This document shows, one piece after another, positions 34,150 through 46,404 of a stretch of 64,000 bases of DNA (positions are counted from its first letter, which is position 1; each line of letters opens with the position of its first letter). A program made the translations under genes and the position numbers. Below the pieces are notes generated by a model. That model saw only the letters and a list, made by a program, of their open reading frames with translations, was not told the origin of the DNA and searched no databases. This DNA is from Echiichthys vipera (taxonomy: Eukaryota > Chordata > Actinopteri > Perciformes > Trachinidae). Where the stretch lies: positions 16,111,643-16,175,642 of the forward strand of contig OY829668.1 of the NCBI GenBank assembly GCA_963691815.1, in the 5' to 3' direction.

Positions 34150-34430
34150 TTCAGACTTATTTTTAAAGCAAACTCAGTTACATTCATGTTCAACTCGTAA
34201 ATCATCAGGTCTTCATTCTCCTAAATTTCTCACTCATAGAGGTCAAATGTCAATAAAATTCCAGGGAACCAAATGATGTAATGATTTTTTTCTATTTGGC
34301 TAAAAATTGTATTTCCATTGAGGGTCACAAAATATGCATAAACAAGCATTTAACTGCTGTTTTAGAAATTATTTTCCTCATGTGCTGCTTACAGATTGCT
34401 GTCTTTGTCTTATTTGTTTTACTTATTTTT
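34150..34430 (+). pseudogene. LINE RT C-terminal tail fragment (block A)
   Basis: Translation in broken frames gives a KFRGTKLWND-like segment (clearer at 47960-48010 in block B: FLTHRGQMSIKFRGTKLWND), which resembles the C-terminal tail found after the RT of several LINEs. Nothing else of the element is visible. Confidence 0.5.
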
Positions 34431-34701
34431 TGGGGGTAATTTTTATGTATGTTTTAAATGATGTTAACAATAAAATAAGTAAAGATAAATTACTGCCATC
34501 ATGTGGACGGGTTGTCCTCAAAACCAATATATAAAATCGGCTAAAGGAGTATTCCTTTTTTAATTCAAAATAAATGAAAGTAATGTTAACTACTAACTGT
34601 TTTCACATTAGATGTCCAACAACAGAATGAGCGGATGATCCATGGACTCTTGAGACTCCTCCTCGTGTCTTTATTTTGGTTGGGAGGTCCTGAACACTGA
34701 C

Positions 34702-34761
34702 CTGAGAGGACGAGCCTACTGCTGCTCTATTGGGCTCCGGGTTCTGCTGCTACTGCTCTAT
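34702..34761 (-). pseudogene. Dead copy of zinc-finger exon 1 (block A)
   Basis: The 60-bp equivalent of the coding exon at 48425-48484, with the donor gtcagt kept, but the start codon is ATA and a TAG lies three codons on. It lies downstream of ZNF-A on the minus strand, so it could not serve that gene in any case. Confidence 0.65.
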
Positions 34762-36051
34762 CCTGGTCCGAGTCCTAATCCTGGTCCTGTTCCTGTTCGC
34801 TGAGATTCTGCAGCTCTCTCCGGATTCTCGACGCTACAAATCTCTTGAAGCCGATTAGCCCAGTCCACGACCAGAACGTCACCGTGCGACATTCAGGTGC
34901 AGTAGGAACTTCTTTCTGCAACCTGCTGTATTGGCGTTGCATCTAACTTAACCCTAGAACACTAACATTACAACTAGTTACACCATCACTAATGTTGGGT
35001 ATATTTTGCACGTTATAATATTCCAGATAAAAAGTTCTTCTCATAATGTACAAAAATATATGGCGAATTGAAGTACTCTTCTTTCAATTCCCGCATTCAA
35101 CATCTCATAAAATGAAAAAAAGTTGTTGTTGTTGTGGGACCCTATAAGAAGCTTATAAAATTAGTGGAAAAAGTTTCCTGCAGTGTAACAGGTCCTGGGA
35201 CAGGTGAGCCTTGTTTGGTGAAGGACTCTGGAAAAGCCTTGTTTTTTTTCATCACTTACATTAAACAAAAGCAGGCACATTTTCAGTCCCTATCCAAAGT
35301 CCACACCAGCAGGTGGTAGTAATACACCATAACTTTGTTTGACAGCAGTCATAAAACATGGACAGAAGAGGGGACATGAAGCAGCTTCTCTTCTTCTGTT
35401 GTTGAAGTTGTTTTCCAGCCATACCACTGCAGTTCTGATCATATTTGATGTTTATGAGGCAGAAAATATTTCTAATGAAGCCCTTGTTATCATCATATCA
35501 TAAGGTCATGGCAAATGTCCTGTGTTGGACTGAACATGACTGCAAAGGAATATACACACAGTGGAGCATCTTTATTGTCACACAAACACAAGCATATCAT
35601 TGGCTGTTTCACTGATACAACAGAATAACGATTCACAACTTCATGTGTTACCTTCAATGCAGAATTTACAACCATGCACATATAATTCGGAATCTCTTCC
35701 TTTCGCAAAGTTGATAATGTTTCCTCAAAGTCAACGACTCACAAACCATGACTTACTCCTTTTACTTTGAAAGACAAATAAAAACAACATCAGCAGGAGA
35801 TCTCTAATAAATCATTGTTGACATATTGCTCATTTACTCTCTTTTTTGATTTTTTGACCAAATCCTTCAACACTTACACTGCCTCAGCTGTTTTAGTAGC
35901 TACAAAGTTGCAACAACAGGTTGGGGGAGGGGCGTGTTGGTATTCCTTTGTAGCCATGATAACGTGCACACTATTTAGAACTTACTGATGTCGCCCATGG
36001 TCAGCCTTTCATTTGGACTAAAGCTCAGAATGTAGCAACAAAGATATCAGG

Positions 36052-36786
36052 TTATGGTGAGGAGGGAACAGACAGCAGGTCTGAAAAATGTTGAGAATGA
36101 TGCCGGCGTTGGTGGAATTTAAGGCCACCACTCTGAGAAAAAGTCTTCCCACATTGGTCACAACAGTACGGTTTCTCACCGGTGTGAACACGCTCGTGTG
36201 CTTTCAAGTGACTGCGATTTCTAAAAGATTTCTCACATTGGTCACAGTGATATGGTTTCCATTCAGTGTGACTGCGTTGGTGGCAGGTAAGCATACGCAA
36301 TGAAGCAAATGCTTTCCCACAATGGTCACACCAGTAGGGTTTCTCTCCAGTGTGACTACGTCGATGGATTTTTAATGAACTCTGTACAGAGAAAGCTTTG
36401 GCACACAGGTCACAGTTGTATGGTTTCTCTCGAGTATGTACTCGTTGGTGGATTTTTAGGTTACTTAGGGATGTTGAAGCTTTTCCACATTCATTGCAGG
36501 TGTATGGCTTCTCTCCTGTATGAATTCGTAGGTGCGTTTTTAAAGCAGAAGGCTGAGTGAAAGCTGCGCCACATTGATCACAGCTGTATGGTTTCTCTCC
36601 AGTGTGTATACGCATGTGGGATTTTAAGACACTAGACTGAGTGAAAGCTGCACCACATTGGTTGCAGCTGTATGGTTTCTCTCCAGTGTGAACTCTCTGA
36701 TGAGCCTTTAAAGATCCAGATGCTGTGAAGGATTTGTCACATTGCTGACAGCTGTGACGTTGGAGTCCACCTCTTCCTCTTTGTTT
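36052..36786 (-). CDS. C2H2 zinc-finger terminal exon, eight fingers, exon 1 missing (ZNF-A)
   Basis: An open exon of 244 codons plus stop starts after ctgtttcag (complement at 36787-36795). It encodes KQRGRGGLQRHS and then eight C2H2 fingers in tandem with mostly TGEKPY linkers, the last followed by HSQHFSDLLSVPSSP. Finger 4 (CNECGKASTSL) has Ser where the core Phe should be, and the linker before finger 7 is HTEWKPY. Such arrays bind DNA in the nucleus; the target is unknown. The block B copy differs at four residues over the last 187 codons. The first coding exon is absent: the stretch that carries it in B is deleted here (junction near 37545). The exon may be silent or spliced to something else. 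Confidence 0.85.
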   Translation of the reverse strand, partial: KQRGRGGLQRHSCQQCDKSFTASGSLKAHQRVHTGEKPYSCNQCGAAFTQSSVLKSHMRIHTGEKPYSCDQCGAAFTQPSALKTHLRIHTGEKPYTCNECGKASTSLSNLKIHQRVHTREKPYNCDLCAKAFSVQSSLKIHRRSHTGEKPYWCDHCGKAFASLRMLTCHQRSHTEWKPYHCDQCEKSFRNRSHLKAHERVHTGEKPYCCDQCGKTFSQSGGLKFHQRRHHSQHFSDLLSVPSSP

Positions 36787-36989
36787 CTGAAACAGAACAT
36801 AGATGAGAAAAACCGTAGTCTCATTTTTACTTTCCTGTCATCAGTGCGGTTATAAATAAATGCTATCCCATACTTTGGTTCTCTAACAACCTCACTGATA
36901 GGCTGCAGTGTGTTGAACAGCTCCATTCTCAGACCCCCGGTCATTAATGCAGTGTTGCAGGGTTCAATAATAGAGCAAGCAAGGTCATG

Positions 36990-37400
36990 AATATGAATAG
37001 AAAATAGAGCTATTGGAGACTTTTCTCTATTCATCATTATGCTGACAGCACAGTCCTTTATGCCACTGGTCTTTCCCCATTTACATCACTACAGGTAATT
37101 TCCTTTAAATCATACAGGCTTTCTCCCCCTAAAACAACCTACAGAACACCACTTAGATCAAGGTCATGTGGTTTGGCAGGAAGGGTTCTGTGTCCCCTCC
37201 CCCCTGAGATATCGGGGAGTGGTCGCTATCCTAGACCAGGTCACTGAATACAAATACTTGGGTATGTGGCTCGACAGCATTCTGTTTGTCTCTCAGCACA
37301 TCAGCAGGTCACAGTATAAGGGAAAGCCTCATCTTCACTCCCTTCATGTTAAACAATGGAGATTTATACATAATGGCATGACAGAGCACAAAACCCAGAA
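36990..37400 (+). pseudogene. Non-LTR RT C-terminal scrap (block A)
   Basis: The frames give HYADSTVLYATGLSPF (a decayed YADD box, about 37031), then TKVMWFGRKG-like sequence and LDQVTEYKYLGMWLDSILFV (about 37231), the usual motif after the RT palm. It is broken and lies upstream of ZNF-A. The same piece is at 51100-51480 in block B. Confidence 0.72.
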
Positions 37401-37546
37401 CGTTCGTAGGAGCTATTTTATGTTCACGTATGTTATATTATATAGTCTTATACTGTCAGTTTTAGACACATGGTGGCAGTCATTGGGAGCAGGAAGGGGG
37501 AAGCACAGGCATGAGCTAAACAGTTCTCTTCCAATTCTCCCAATCT

Positions 37547-38353
37547 TAAACCCTATCCATTATCCATTAAGCCTGTTTCCCTCAAGTATTTACACACATA
37601 ACTCCTAATGCTTTCTGATCTTTGCAACATGTTCTCTACCGTAAAGCTCACTTTTTCCCTTTGCAGTGCAGATTTTAGATCGTTCCTCTCTCTCTCTCTC
37701 ATATCCCTTGCATTCCATAAGAACATGCTGCACAGTTTCAGGATGATCACACAGTCTACATTTACCAGTAGGATGTTTAGAAATTCTGTGTAGCGTGCTG
37801 TTAAACCCTGTGTGTCCTAATCTGAGTCGGGTAATGACCGCCTCCTCCTTCCTCCTCCCGCCCACCACTCCTCCTTTCCCCACCAGTTTTTGTATACCGT
37901 AGAAGTGTCTTCCTGTCTCATTTATGTCCCAATATTCCTGCCAAACCCTTTGCATTTGTGTTTTTATGACTGTCTTTCCTTCTGCTTTCCCTAGTGGGAT
38001 ATTGTTTACTGTTTGTAATCTGAGTGCTTGTTTTGCCAGTATATCTGAATCCTCATTGCCCTCAACCCCTGCATGAGCAGGAACCCACGGAAAACAGACA
38101 GTCCTCCCCCTGTTTTGAAGGTCATATAACATTTGATGGATCTCCACGATTAGATCTTGCCTACATGACTTTGGGGTCCTAATACTACTGAGGGCTGCCC
38201 AGCTATCTGATGCAATGAGTGCATTGGCCCTGTTGTCTCCCCCTAACCATCTCAGTGCGAGTGTGATAGACAGGAGTTCAACTGTGTATACTGATGCATG
38301 ATCTGTTGCTCTCTGCTTAACTGCCACTTTAAACTCTGGGATGTACACCGCAG
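37547..38353 (-). pseudogene. LINE RNase H domain fragment (block A)
   Basis: A long minus-strand frame (37605-38420) reads an RNase H fold: GGAAVYIPEFKVAVKQRATD, VYTVELLSITLALRWL (catalytic Glu), LIASDSWAALSSI (Asp), then FPWVPAHAGVEGNEDSDILA (the His/Asp region), and a C-terminal zinc-like cluster CRLCDHPETVQHVLMEC. A first catalytic Asp before GGAAVY is not visible. RNase H after the RT is found in I-, R1- and Nimb-type LINEs. The frame is still open here, while the B copy is broken near 53305. The 3' end is lost in the deletion that also removed exon 1 of ZNF-A; the frame from 38354 up runs into host sequence. Confidence 0.85.
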
Positions 38354-39220
38354 CCCCACCGCTGGACTCTCTCTGGATTCTCGACGCTAAAATCCCTTGG
38401 AGCCGTTTAGCCCCGCCCACACCCAGAACGTCACCCTGCTGCGTTCAGGCGCAGTGGGAACTTCTTTCTGTTACCTGCTGCATTGACTGGAAAGTTAATG
38501 TGTCGGAGTGGAATCATGTTGACTGTTTTCAAATCCAAGAATTCTCTCAGACAAAAGCTGATGAAGTGAACGAGTGTTTACAGCAAACACACATCGTTAT
38601 TCCTTCCAGGGAAACAAGAGTAAATCTGTCTCCATCCACATGAATCTGAATCATCTGTAGGGAAAAACACCAACTGAGGACTTTCACAAACAAAAGGCAT
38701 CAGCAGACGAACAGGAAGTTACCATCTGTTCCGAACAAGGATCACAATAGGAAAAGAACTCTAAGAACTAATCATTGCATTAGTCTGGTATATAGAACTT
38801 GTTTCATGGGTTAGGTGAATTGTTGTTAAAGCTGTTTTAATGATTCCATCCTCCTGTGTTGTTGTTTATTGGTGTAGTTTTCAGTTCTCACTTAGATAGT
38901 ACATTTATCCGTGAAGATCTACAGAAATTAGATTGTTTACCACAGAACACAGAGGTTTATACCGGGATTTTGGTTGTAGGATGAGCAGCTCTCTGTGATG
39001 CTTGGTGAAGATGAGAAAAAGAGAGACACGCTCAGATAAGTCGTTATTACACCTTTCAAGATCACTGTGTGTTTCATCTTCTCACAATTACAAGCAGAAA
39101 GTCAAATGTGCAGAGTTTGTGGTCAGAACTGGAGCTGCAGGCCTGTTTTGACTGCACTGACTGAAGTGTTTTTTAGGCTGCATCTACTGACCTGAACCAA
39201 CCGACTGCCACGTGTGTTTG
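38354..39220. other. Former zinc-finger 5' region; no coding sequence seen
   Basis: 38358-38480 matches the sequence upstream of exon 1 (compare 48540-48640) and includes a GC box on the minus strand (complement of agccccgcccac near 38410), so it may be an old promoter. The rest up to the GT tract matches block B (53990-54690) with no gene. Confidence 0.5.
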
Positions 39221-39432
<212 letters not shown>

Positions 39433-39459
39433 CCATAACAATTTACTCAGCCTGCAGTT

Positions 39460-39655
39460 ACAATGAGCCCCTGGTTCACATTCAAACTCAGGCAGCTTTG
39501 GCAGGTGGAGGTGGATGCCTACAGAAGAGGGGGCCTGATTTATTCGAACCAGGCCAGAAACACCCTGAAGGAGATCAGAGCAGCAAAGAGGAGCTCCACT
39601 GAAAAGTTGAAGAACATTTTTTCAGCTGATGATCCTGCATCTGTGTGGAGAGACA
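39460..39655 (+). pseudogene. LINE inter-domain (endonuclease-RT linker) fragment (block A)
   Basis: Reads FTFKLRQLWQVEVDAYRRGG, SNQARNTLKEIRAAKRSSTE and KLKNIFSADDPASVWRDI, a linker typical of CR1/L2-group LINEs. Copies sit at 16118-16200 and 54945-55140. It is followed directly by the L2-like element. Confidence 0.7.
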
Positions 39656-39959
39656 TCACACCCGTCACAGGCTTATCACACCCTTCCCCCGTTCCAACAT
39701 CACACAACCTTTGAACACAGCACAGAACACTGTTCACCAAAACTACCAGACACAGGAACAGTTTGTCGGGTCCCGCATCACATTCATTTTAGGTGCTGTC
39801 AGAGCATGTCTTTGTCAACTTGGATAATTGTGACACAGCCAAATGTCTCATCACACGTTGTCGGCAGGACAACCACCACCACCTCCTGACTAACTGACTA
39901 ACCTCTGCACCTCGCTCACACTCACCTTCACCCCTGCCTACCTCCACCATACACACCCC

Positions 39960-42820
39960 TCCCTCAGTGACCCCAGTGGTAAAGGACAATATCCACACCA
40001 TTAAAACCATCATTACACAAAGACAAATGAAACCCATCACTGTTTTTAGATCTAACTGTGTTTTTAACATTCCACTTGTAAAACATGAGCGCACATTCAG
40101 CACACACATTAAAGTGGCTTTGCTGAATGTGTCTCTTTTAAGCAAATCTTTTATTATTTTTATTACTTTTTAATTTTAGATGATAACATGCACAGCATTC
40201 TCCTTACAGAGACATGGCTTGGCACTGATGCGCCTGTTGTTTGGCTTCCCCACCAATTTTTACTTTTTATTTTCGGCAAGGAGATGCAGAAGAGGGTGCG
40301 GCACTGCTTCAATTTTAAAGAACACTATAAACATGAACAAAGGTTTTTTTTAACAGCTTCTCAGCATTTGAGTACCATGCCTTTGTTTTTAGCAGCCTAC
40401 CTATTTTCTGTACAGACCACTTCAGTGTTCCACTTCTTTTATTAGTGGATTTTTTAAGATTTTTATCTATTATTCAAACCACTTTTAATTGAATTTTAAA
40501 AAACGGTGATTTTAATCTACACATTGACATCTCCTCAGACTCAATATGTTTTAAACCTTTTGAATTGCCTTGATATTAAGCAACATGTTATGCAGCTGAC
40601 CCACAGCAGAGGACGCACCTTGGCTCTGGTTATATCTTTTGGTCTGTCCATTGGGGCGCTCTCTGTTGTGGACCTGGCTGTATCTGACCACTTTTGTGTG
40701 TTTTTTACAATCACCAGTTTTAATCAGCGGGAGGCCCCTGTGAGAACAGTGAGGAAACGCTACCTATCTTCTGAAGTGGCTACAAATTTTATTCCAGTCT
40801 TACAGTGCATTCCTGGTGAAATTTTACCAGCACCCTGCGATTTTATTACTGACAACCTGAACGATAAAATTAAGACTCTGGACTCAGTGGCTCAACTTTT
40901 TATTAAAACGAGACCTACACCCCCATGGACAACTGAGGAAGTTAAAAAACGCAAAAGGGAATGCAAGATTGCTGAGAGGAGATGGAGGAAATCAAAGTTT
41001 ACAGCACACTATGAAATTTTACGTCAAACCTCAAAATGCACAATAAAACAGTCAAACAAGCAAGAATCTTCCACTTCCAAAAACTAAGAAATGACCATAA
41101 ACATAACCCCAGATTCCTATTTTCCAAAACTGATATTTTTACTAACACAAATTAAAAAAAAAAATTCCTCCAACGCACCACATAACGCCCTTTGTAAGGA
41201 CTTTGCAGACAACTTCAGAAGGAAAATCCATGATATCAGATCCAGTATTTTTTTAAAATGTATAACAGCTTTTAACACCTGGATCATTGCTTTTACCTGA
41301 GGAAACACAGGAGAGTTTGGCCCTGGTTGAAGCAAGGACACTTGGTCGACCTTTCTCCCAGATAAAGCCCAAAACCTGCCTTTTAGATCCAATTCCCACA
41401 CCATTTTTTAAAACACTCTATGGATTCTTTGAGGAACAGCTGTTGTATTTGGTGAATTCCTTTAAAACGGCAGTGGTGAAGCCCCTTCTGAGGAAGAGTG
41501 ATTTAGGCACCGCTGTTTTAAATAACTACCGGCCTGTATCCAACTTACCATTTTTTAGTACGATTTTAGAAAAAAAATGTTTTTAATGAAGTAAATTATT
41601 TTTTAAACTCTGCACTTTGGAAAATTTTAAATGACATCAGGTGTAATTAAGATAATCATAGACTCATAATCTTGGTACTACTGGATCTAACTGTCATGAC
41701 AAAAGTTATCTCAGGACACTTTACAGAGTAGGTAAAGACCACACTCTATGACTTATTTATGATTTACATAGACCCAATAATTCCAGTGGCAACGAAAACC
41801 TTCCCTATAACAGGCAGGAACGTCGGACAGACCCAGCTCTATGGAGGACGGCCATCTGTCTTGACCGGTTGGAGAGGAAGAAAGGGAGAGAGAAAGAAAG
41901 AAAAGACGGAAAGATGGACAGAGAGAAACTAAGACAGACATGAAGAAAGACAGACAGAAACACTTCCAGAGATGCAAGCAAGCAAAGAGTAACAGTAAAT
42001 ATAATATTATCCATACTAATGTGAATATTAGTATTACTTACATGTTATGGCAGTTAATATAGCAGAATAGTAGAAACAAGCACAGCTAGGGTGATAGAAC
42101 ATGACGATGATAATAATTATGGTGGCAAACATGATCAATGATGAGTAGTGGCAATAGCAGCTACGACACAGCGAGACATACCACTGATAGTGTTTTTATG
42201 GCTACAAATTTTATAGTTTATTAGACTAGTGATAGATAGTATATACTGTATGACTAATAGTTATAGTAGTCGCAGGAAGCGTCATGCAGGACCACGGCAG
42301 CAGGCACCACCACAATTAGCAGAGACCTGGGAGACAACAAAGCACAAACAGCTCGGGGAAGAAGTTGAATTAGTAACATGCATTGATGAGAAATGAATGA
42401 TAAAAACCAAGAGGATGGCAGCAAACTTCCTGCAGCTCAACCAGGACAAAACAGAGGTTTTAGTCATTGGTCCTGAAGGTCAGAAAGAGAAACTTTTACT
42501 AATGTTACAGGATTTTATAACCTCAACATCTATAAAAACTCTGGGTGTGACTTTTGACTCTGAGATCTCTTTTATTCCACACATCAAAAACATAACAAAG
42601 ATAGGTTGTTTCTTTTTAGGTGCTGATTCAGTCTTGTATCTCTTGTCATTTAGATTATTGTAATGTCCTGCTCTCTGATCTTCCCAAAAAGAACATGTAC
42701 AACTTAAAATTACTACAGAACTCAGCCACATGCGTGCTGACGAAGACCAAAGGGCGGGAGCACATTATACCAGTTTTAAAATCACTGCAATTGCTCCCTG
42801 TTTGCTTCGGGATTGATTTT
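39960..42820 (+). mobile_element. L2-like LINE with antisense L2 3' end inside (block A)
   Basis: Sense pieces: LTETWLGTDAPVV (about 40200), a GDFN remnant near 40506, LNCLDIKQHVMQLTHSRGRT, VVDLAVSDHFCVFFTITSF (endonuclease SDH box, about 40668), TPPWTTEEVKKRKRECKIAE, LLDPIPTPFFKTLYGFFEEQ and NNYRPVSNLPF (about 41523). At 41697-42395 an antisense L2 3' UTR (compare 26250-26900) replaces the RT core, after which AANFLQLNQDKTEVLVIGPE (42415) to SLQLLPVC continues in sense. Many stops. Dead. Confidence 0.85.
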
Positions 42821-43242
42821 CAGTCAGTGCTAGAGTGGTATTGTTTCCACAATATCCATTCACTTCTATATATACTTCGAACCTAATTTTTGTTTCCAAC
42901 AGTAAAATCTTCTGTAGTAATTTGTGCTAATCTTCCGTAGAGAAGGGAGGCATCTTCTGCTTATTACCTTAGCACTGTAGCACAGGCTAAGGCTTATCTT
43001 GAATGGTAGGCCTCACTGCCTAGCGTTGAGGAAGTCGTAAAAATATTGACAAATGCCTCTGTTATCTAAAAGAAATATAATCCCACTGGTTTTGTCAGTA
43101 TCTAGGAGCTGTTGCTCTTTGTTTCTTATTGAGGAGAAGCAAATAGTAGCAGATAGTAGCAAAAAAAATGCAAGCAAAGGGGAGAGCAAGCAGAAAAGCG
43201 TCCGCACTGTAGCAAAGCAGGAAGTAAGTCTCAAGTCTTTAA

Positions 43243-43248
<6 letters not shown>
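42821..43248. other. No gene recognised
   Basis: Block A similarity stops near 42818. What follows has no recognisable family or gene. Confidence 0.5.
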
Positions 43249-43301
<53 letters not shown>

Positions 43302-43306
43302 TTTTT
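43249..43306. repeat. (AT)n-(T)n tract
   Basis: About 17 AT units followed by about 22 T, directly before the tandem repeat at 43309. Confidence 0.95.
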
Positions 43307-43308
43307 AA

Positions 43309-43730
43309 TGAAACTAGTCTACAAAATAAAATTACACAGACAATATGAAGACGGTCACAACCTCCAAAATGGACACATTGGACCTTGATATTCAAACCAG
43401 ACAGGAATTAAAGAATATCAGACAGCAGACCACATAGGTTCTTGAACTGTCTACCTAGGTTACCACACCTTCTTAAGAGGCTCAAAATCACACAGAAAAC
43501 AAAGCTAGTCTTCAAAACCACAAAGGACATATGAAGACGGTCACAACCTCCACAAAGGACTCATCAGACCATATATTTAAACCCCGACAGGAATTACAGA
43601 ATATCTTGACAGCAGACCATACAGGTTCTCAAACTGTCGTCCTAGGTTTCACACACCTTCTTCTGAGCTTCAAAACCCCACAGGTAAATGAAGCTTGTCT
43701 TCACAATAACACACGAGATATGATGTAAAA
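43309..43730. repeat. Diverged tandem repeat, period about 187 bp
   Basis: Two full units and the start of a third. The anchor word tatgaagacggtcacaacct occurs at 43344 and 43530, and tatgatg at 43719. Each unit begins aaa(c/g)ctagtct and includes gacaggaatta and cctaggtt. Units differ by about one base in five. It could be a remnant of a satellite or of a locally duplicated element. Confidence 0.8.
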
Positions 43731-44001
43731 AACACTACTCATGTTTAAAATGAATGGCGCGTCCACTGTCCAGCACCCGTTCCTGACATCAGGGGGAATC
43801 CTGTCCTCCTTGGTGGAGCGGAATTTTTCCTTTCCGGTTTAACCTTCAGTCAGGACTCAGGACTGATCAGCAGAGCGTCCATCCTATCCTTGTCGCCAAA
43901 TTGTGAAAGAAATTTTCTAGAGTCATCAGTGATTCACAAATCATGTCTTTACTAAACTGCATGCATTACAGGAGAGACTCAACCAACAACCGGGTCTCTA
44001 A
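43731..44001. other. No gene recognised
   Basis: Unremarkable DNA before the MITE. Confidence 0.4.
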
Positions 44002-44613
44002 GGGCGCACTCACACTGTCCTTCCGTACCGGGCCAAAACTGTTTTTTCAGCTAAAGCCTTGTGCGTTTGAGCAATGTGAGTGCACCCGCTCCGCGCATAA
44101 CTCCGGACAGCGGGCCGTCTATGCTTGAGAGAGGTGGGCTTTTGTAGAGCCCGTTTGCACACGTACGAGCACGAACACGTGTACGAGCATGAGGCCTACG
44201 GCGGTTCTGGCTTCATTTATGTGCGCCTGTTTGGACATAGAAAAAAGAAGGAGGGACCATGCGCGGACATTTAACAACAACAACAATTGCGGCGAAAGGT
44301 TCACGTTGGTGTGATGTTGAGGTGGAGTGTTTACTGCAGATTTGGTCAGATGAAAATATTCAAAAACAGTCGGACAAGACACACAAAAACTCTGAGGTCT
44401 ATGGAAAGATTTGTAAACAAAGAGACGTATGGCAATGACGGCAATCAATGCGTGTGAGGTGTTACGGCGTGATGACGTATGGACAGCGAGAAGCATTTGC
44501 ATGAGGCCCAGGCAGTGTGAGTACAAACGGGCCTTGGGCGCGGGGGGAGAGGGAGGGGGGACAAGTACCCTAAAGCCCGGGGAGCGGTGCGGAAGGACAG
44601 TGTGAGTGCGCCC
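44002..44613 (+). mobile_element. Harbinger-type MITE, copy M3 (best ends)
   Basis: A 612-bp element with well-preserved inverted ends (gggcgcactcacactgtcc and its complement ggacagtgtgagtgcgccc) and TAA at 43999-44001 and 44614-44616. The interior matches M1, with the acgagcacg words and a ttaacaacaacaacaat block. No transposase. It is the best member for defining the family. Confidence 0.88.
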
Positions 44614-45608
<995 letters not shown>

Positions 45609-45957
45609 ATGGAAACTCATACGCCATTGACAACACTGTTTACAGACACAGAAATTACGGACTAAAAGCAGCATTACAAGACAACTCTAAAATGACACTA
45701 ATTCATGGAATCATCATCCTGTCTGGTGCAGGGCAAAAAGACATCTCCAACAAAATGAGATGAAAACAAAGTATACGGATGTATACACTCTGTACAGTCA
45801 TCCTCTATAAAGCAGAACATATAGCGGAGTAAGAAGGCATTATGACTTCAGCACAAGCCAAATCACAGGTGACACAACAGAGGAGAACAGAAGAAAGGTT
45901 TAAATGTCACTGAACGTCATAGTGCAGAGTGGGTCATTTACGATGGCCTTCATTTTT

Positions 45958-46204
45958 TTAATCAACATCATCTACATCTGAGTCTGTTAGGTGTGCAGGG
46001 GGGCTCTTCCTCACTGTATTGGTTGGCACAGGTTTGCGCACTTCCGCCCATTGCTGACACATGTCCACTCTGGTATTTTGCATGCACTTATAGTAACTGC
46101 AAGACAGCATCTGGTGCTGGGGAACCATGCATTCACTGTATATCCAGCTGCCCTTCATCATTTGTGGTCCATCCAGAAAGTTGTGCTCCCCTGTTAAGAC
46201 TGTT
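45958..46204 (-). CDS. Possible terminal exon of unrecognised gene
   Basis: A minus-strand frame follows a good acceptor (caaacagtcttaacag, complement near 46199-46214) and reads EHNFLDGPQMMKGSWIYSEC, VPQHQMLSCSYYKCMQNTRV and DMCQQWAEVRKPVPTNTVRK, ending with an acidic tail, TDSDVDDVD, and a TAA stop. Several Cys residues are spaced but form no motif I know. I do not recognise the protein and see no upstream exon. It could be host or element DNA. Confidence 0.35.
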
Positions 46205-46404
46205 TGATAAACAACATGATTCATTCATTTACAACCATGTGTCATTTTAATAACTGAACTAAAATATCCACAAGTATATCAAGGACTTATAATGTAAAAT
46301 TTACTTTATTAATTTAGTCCACATACTGCATTCAAGTTTAACTTCCATTTCTTAAGAAAATAATGTATAGAAAACATTACCACACACCTCTCTGGAAGCT
46401 ACCA

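Noticed and set aside
36088..36560. Plus-strand frames over the zinc-finger exons (also 50193-50665 and 14902-15138)
   Set aside because: Shadows of the antisense finger arrays; their repeat pattern comes from the finger periodicity.
37605..38420. Domesticated RNase H gene in block A (271 codons open)
   Set aside because: The B copy is inside a LINE insertion with a target duplication and is broken; the A frame also lacks a visible first catalytic Asp and a proper start, so chance survival is likelier.
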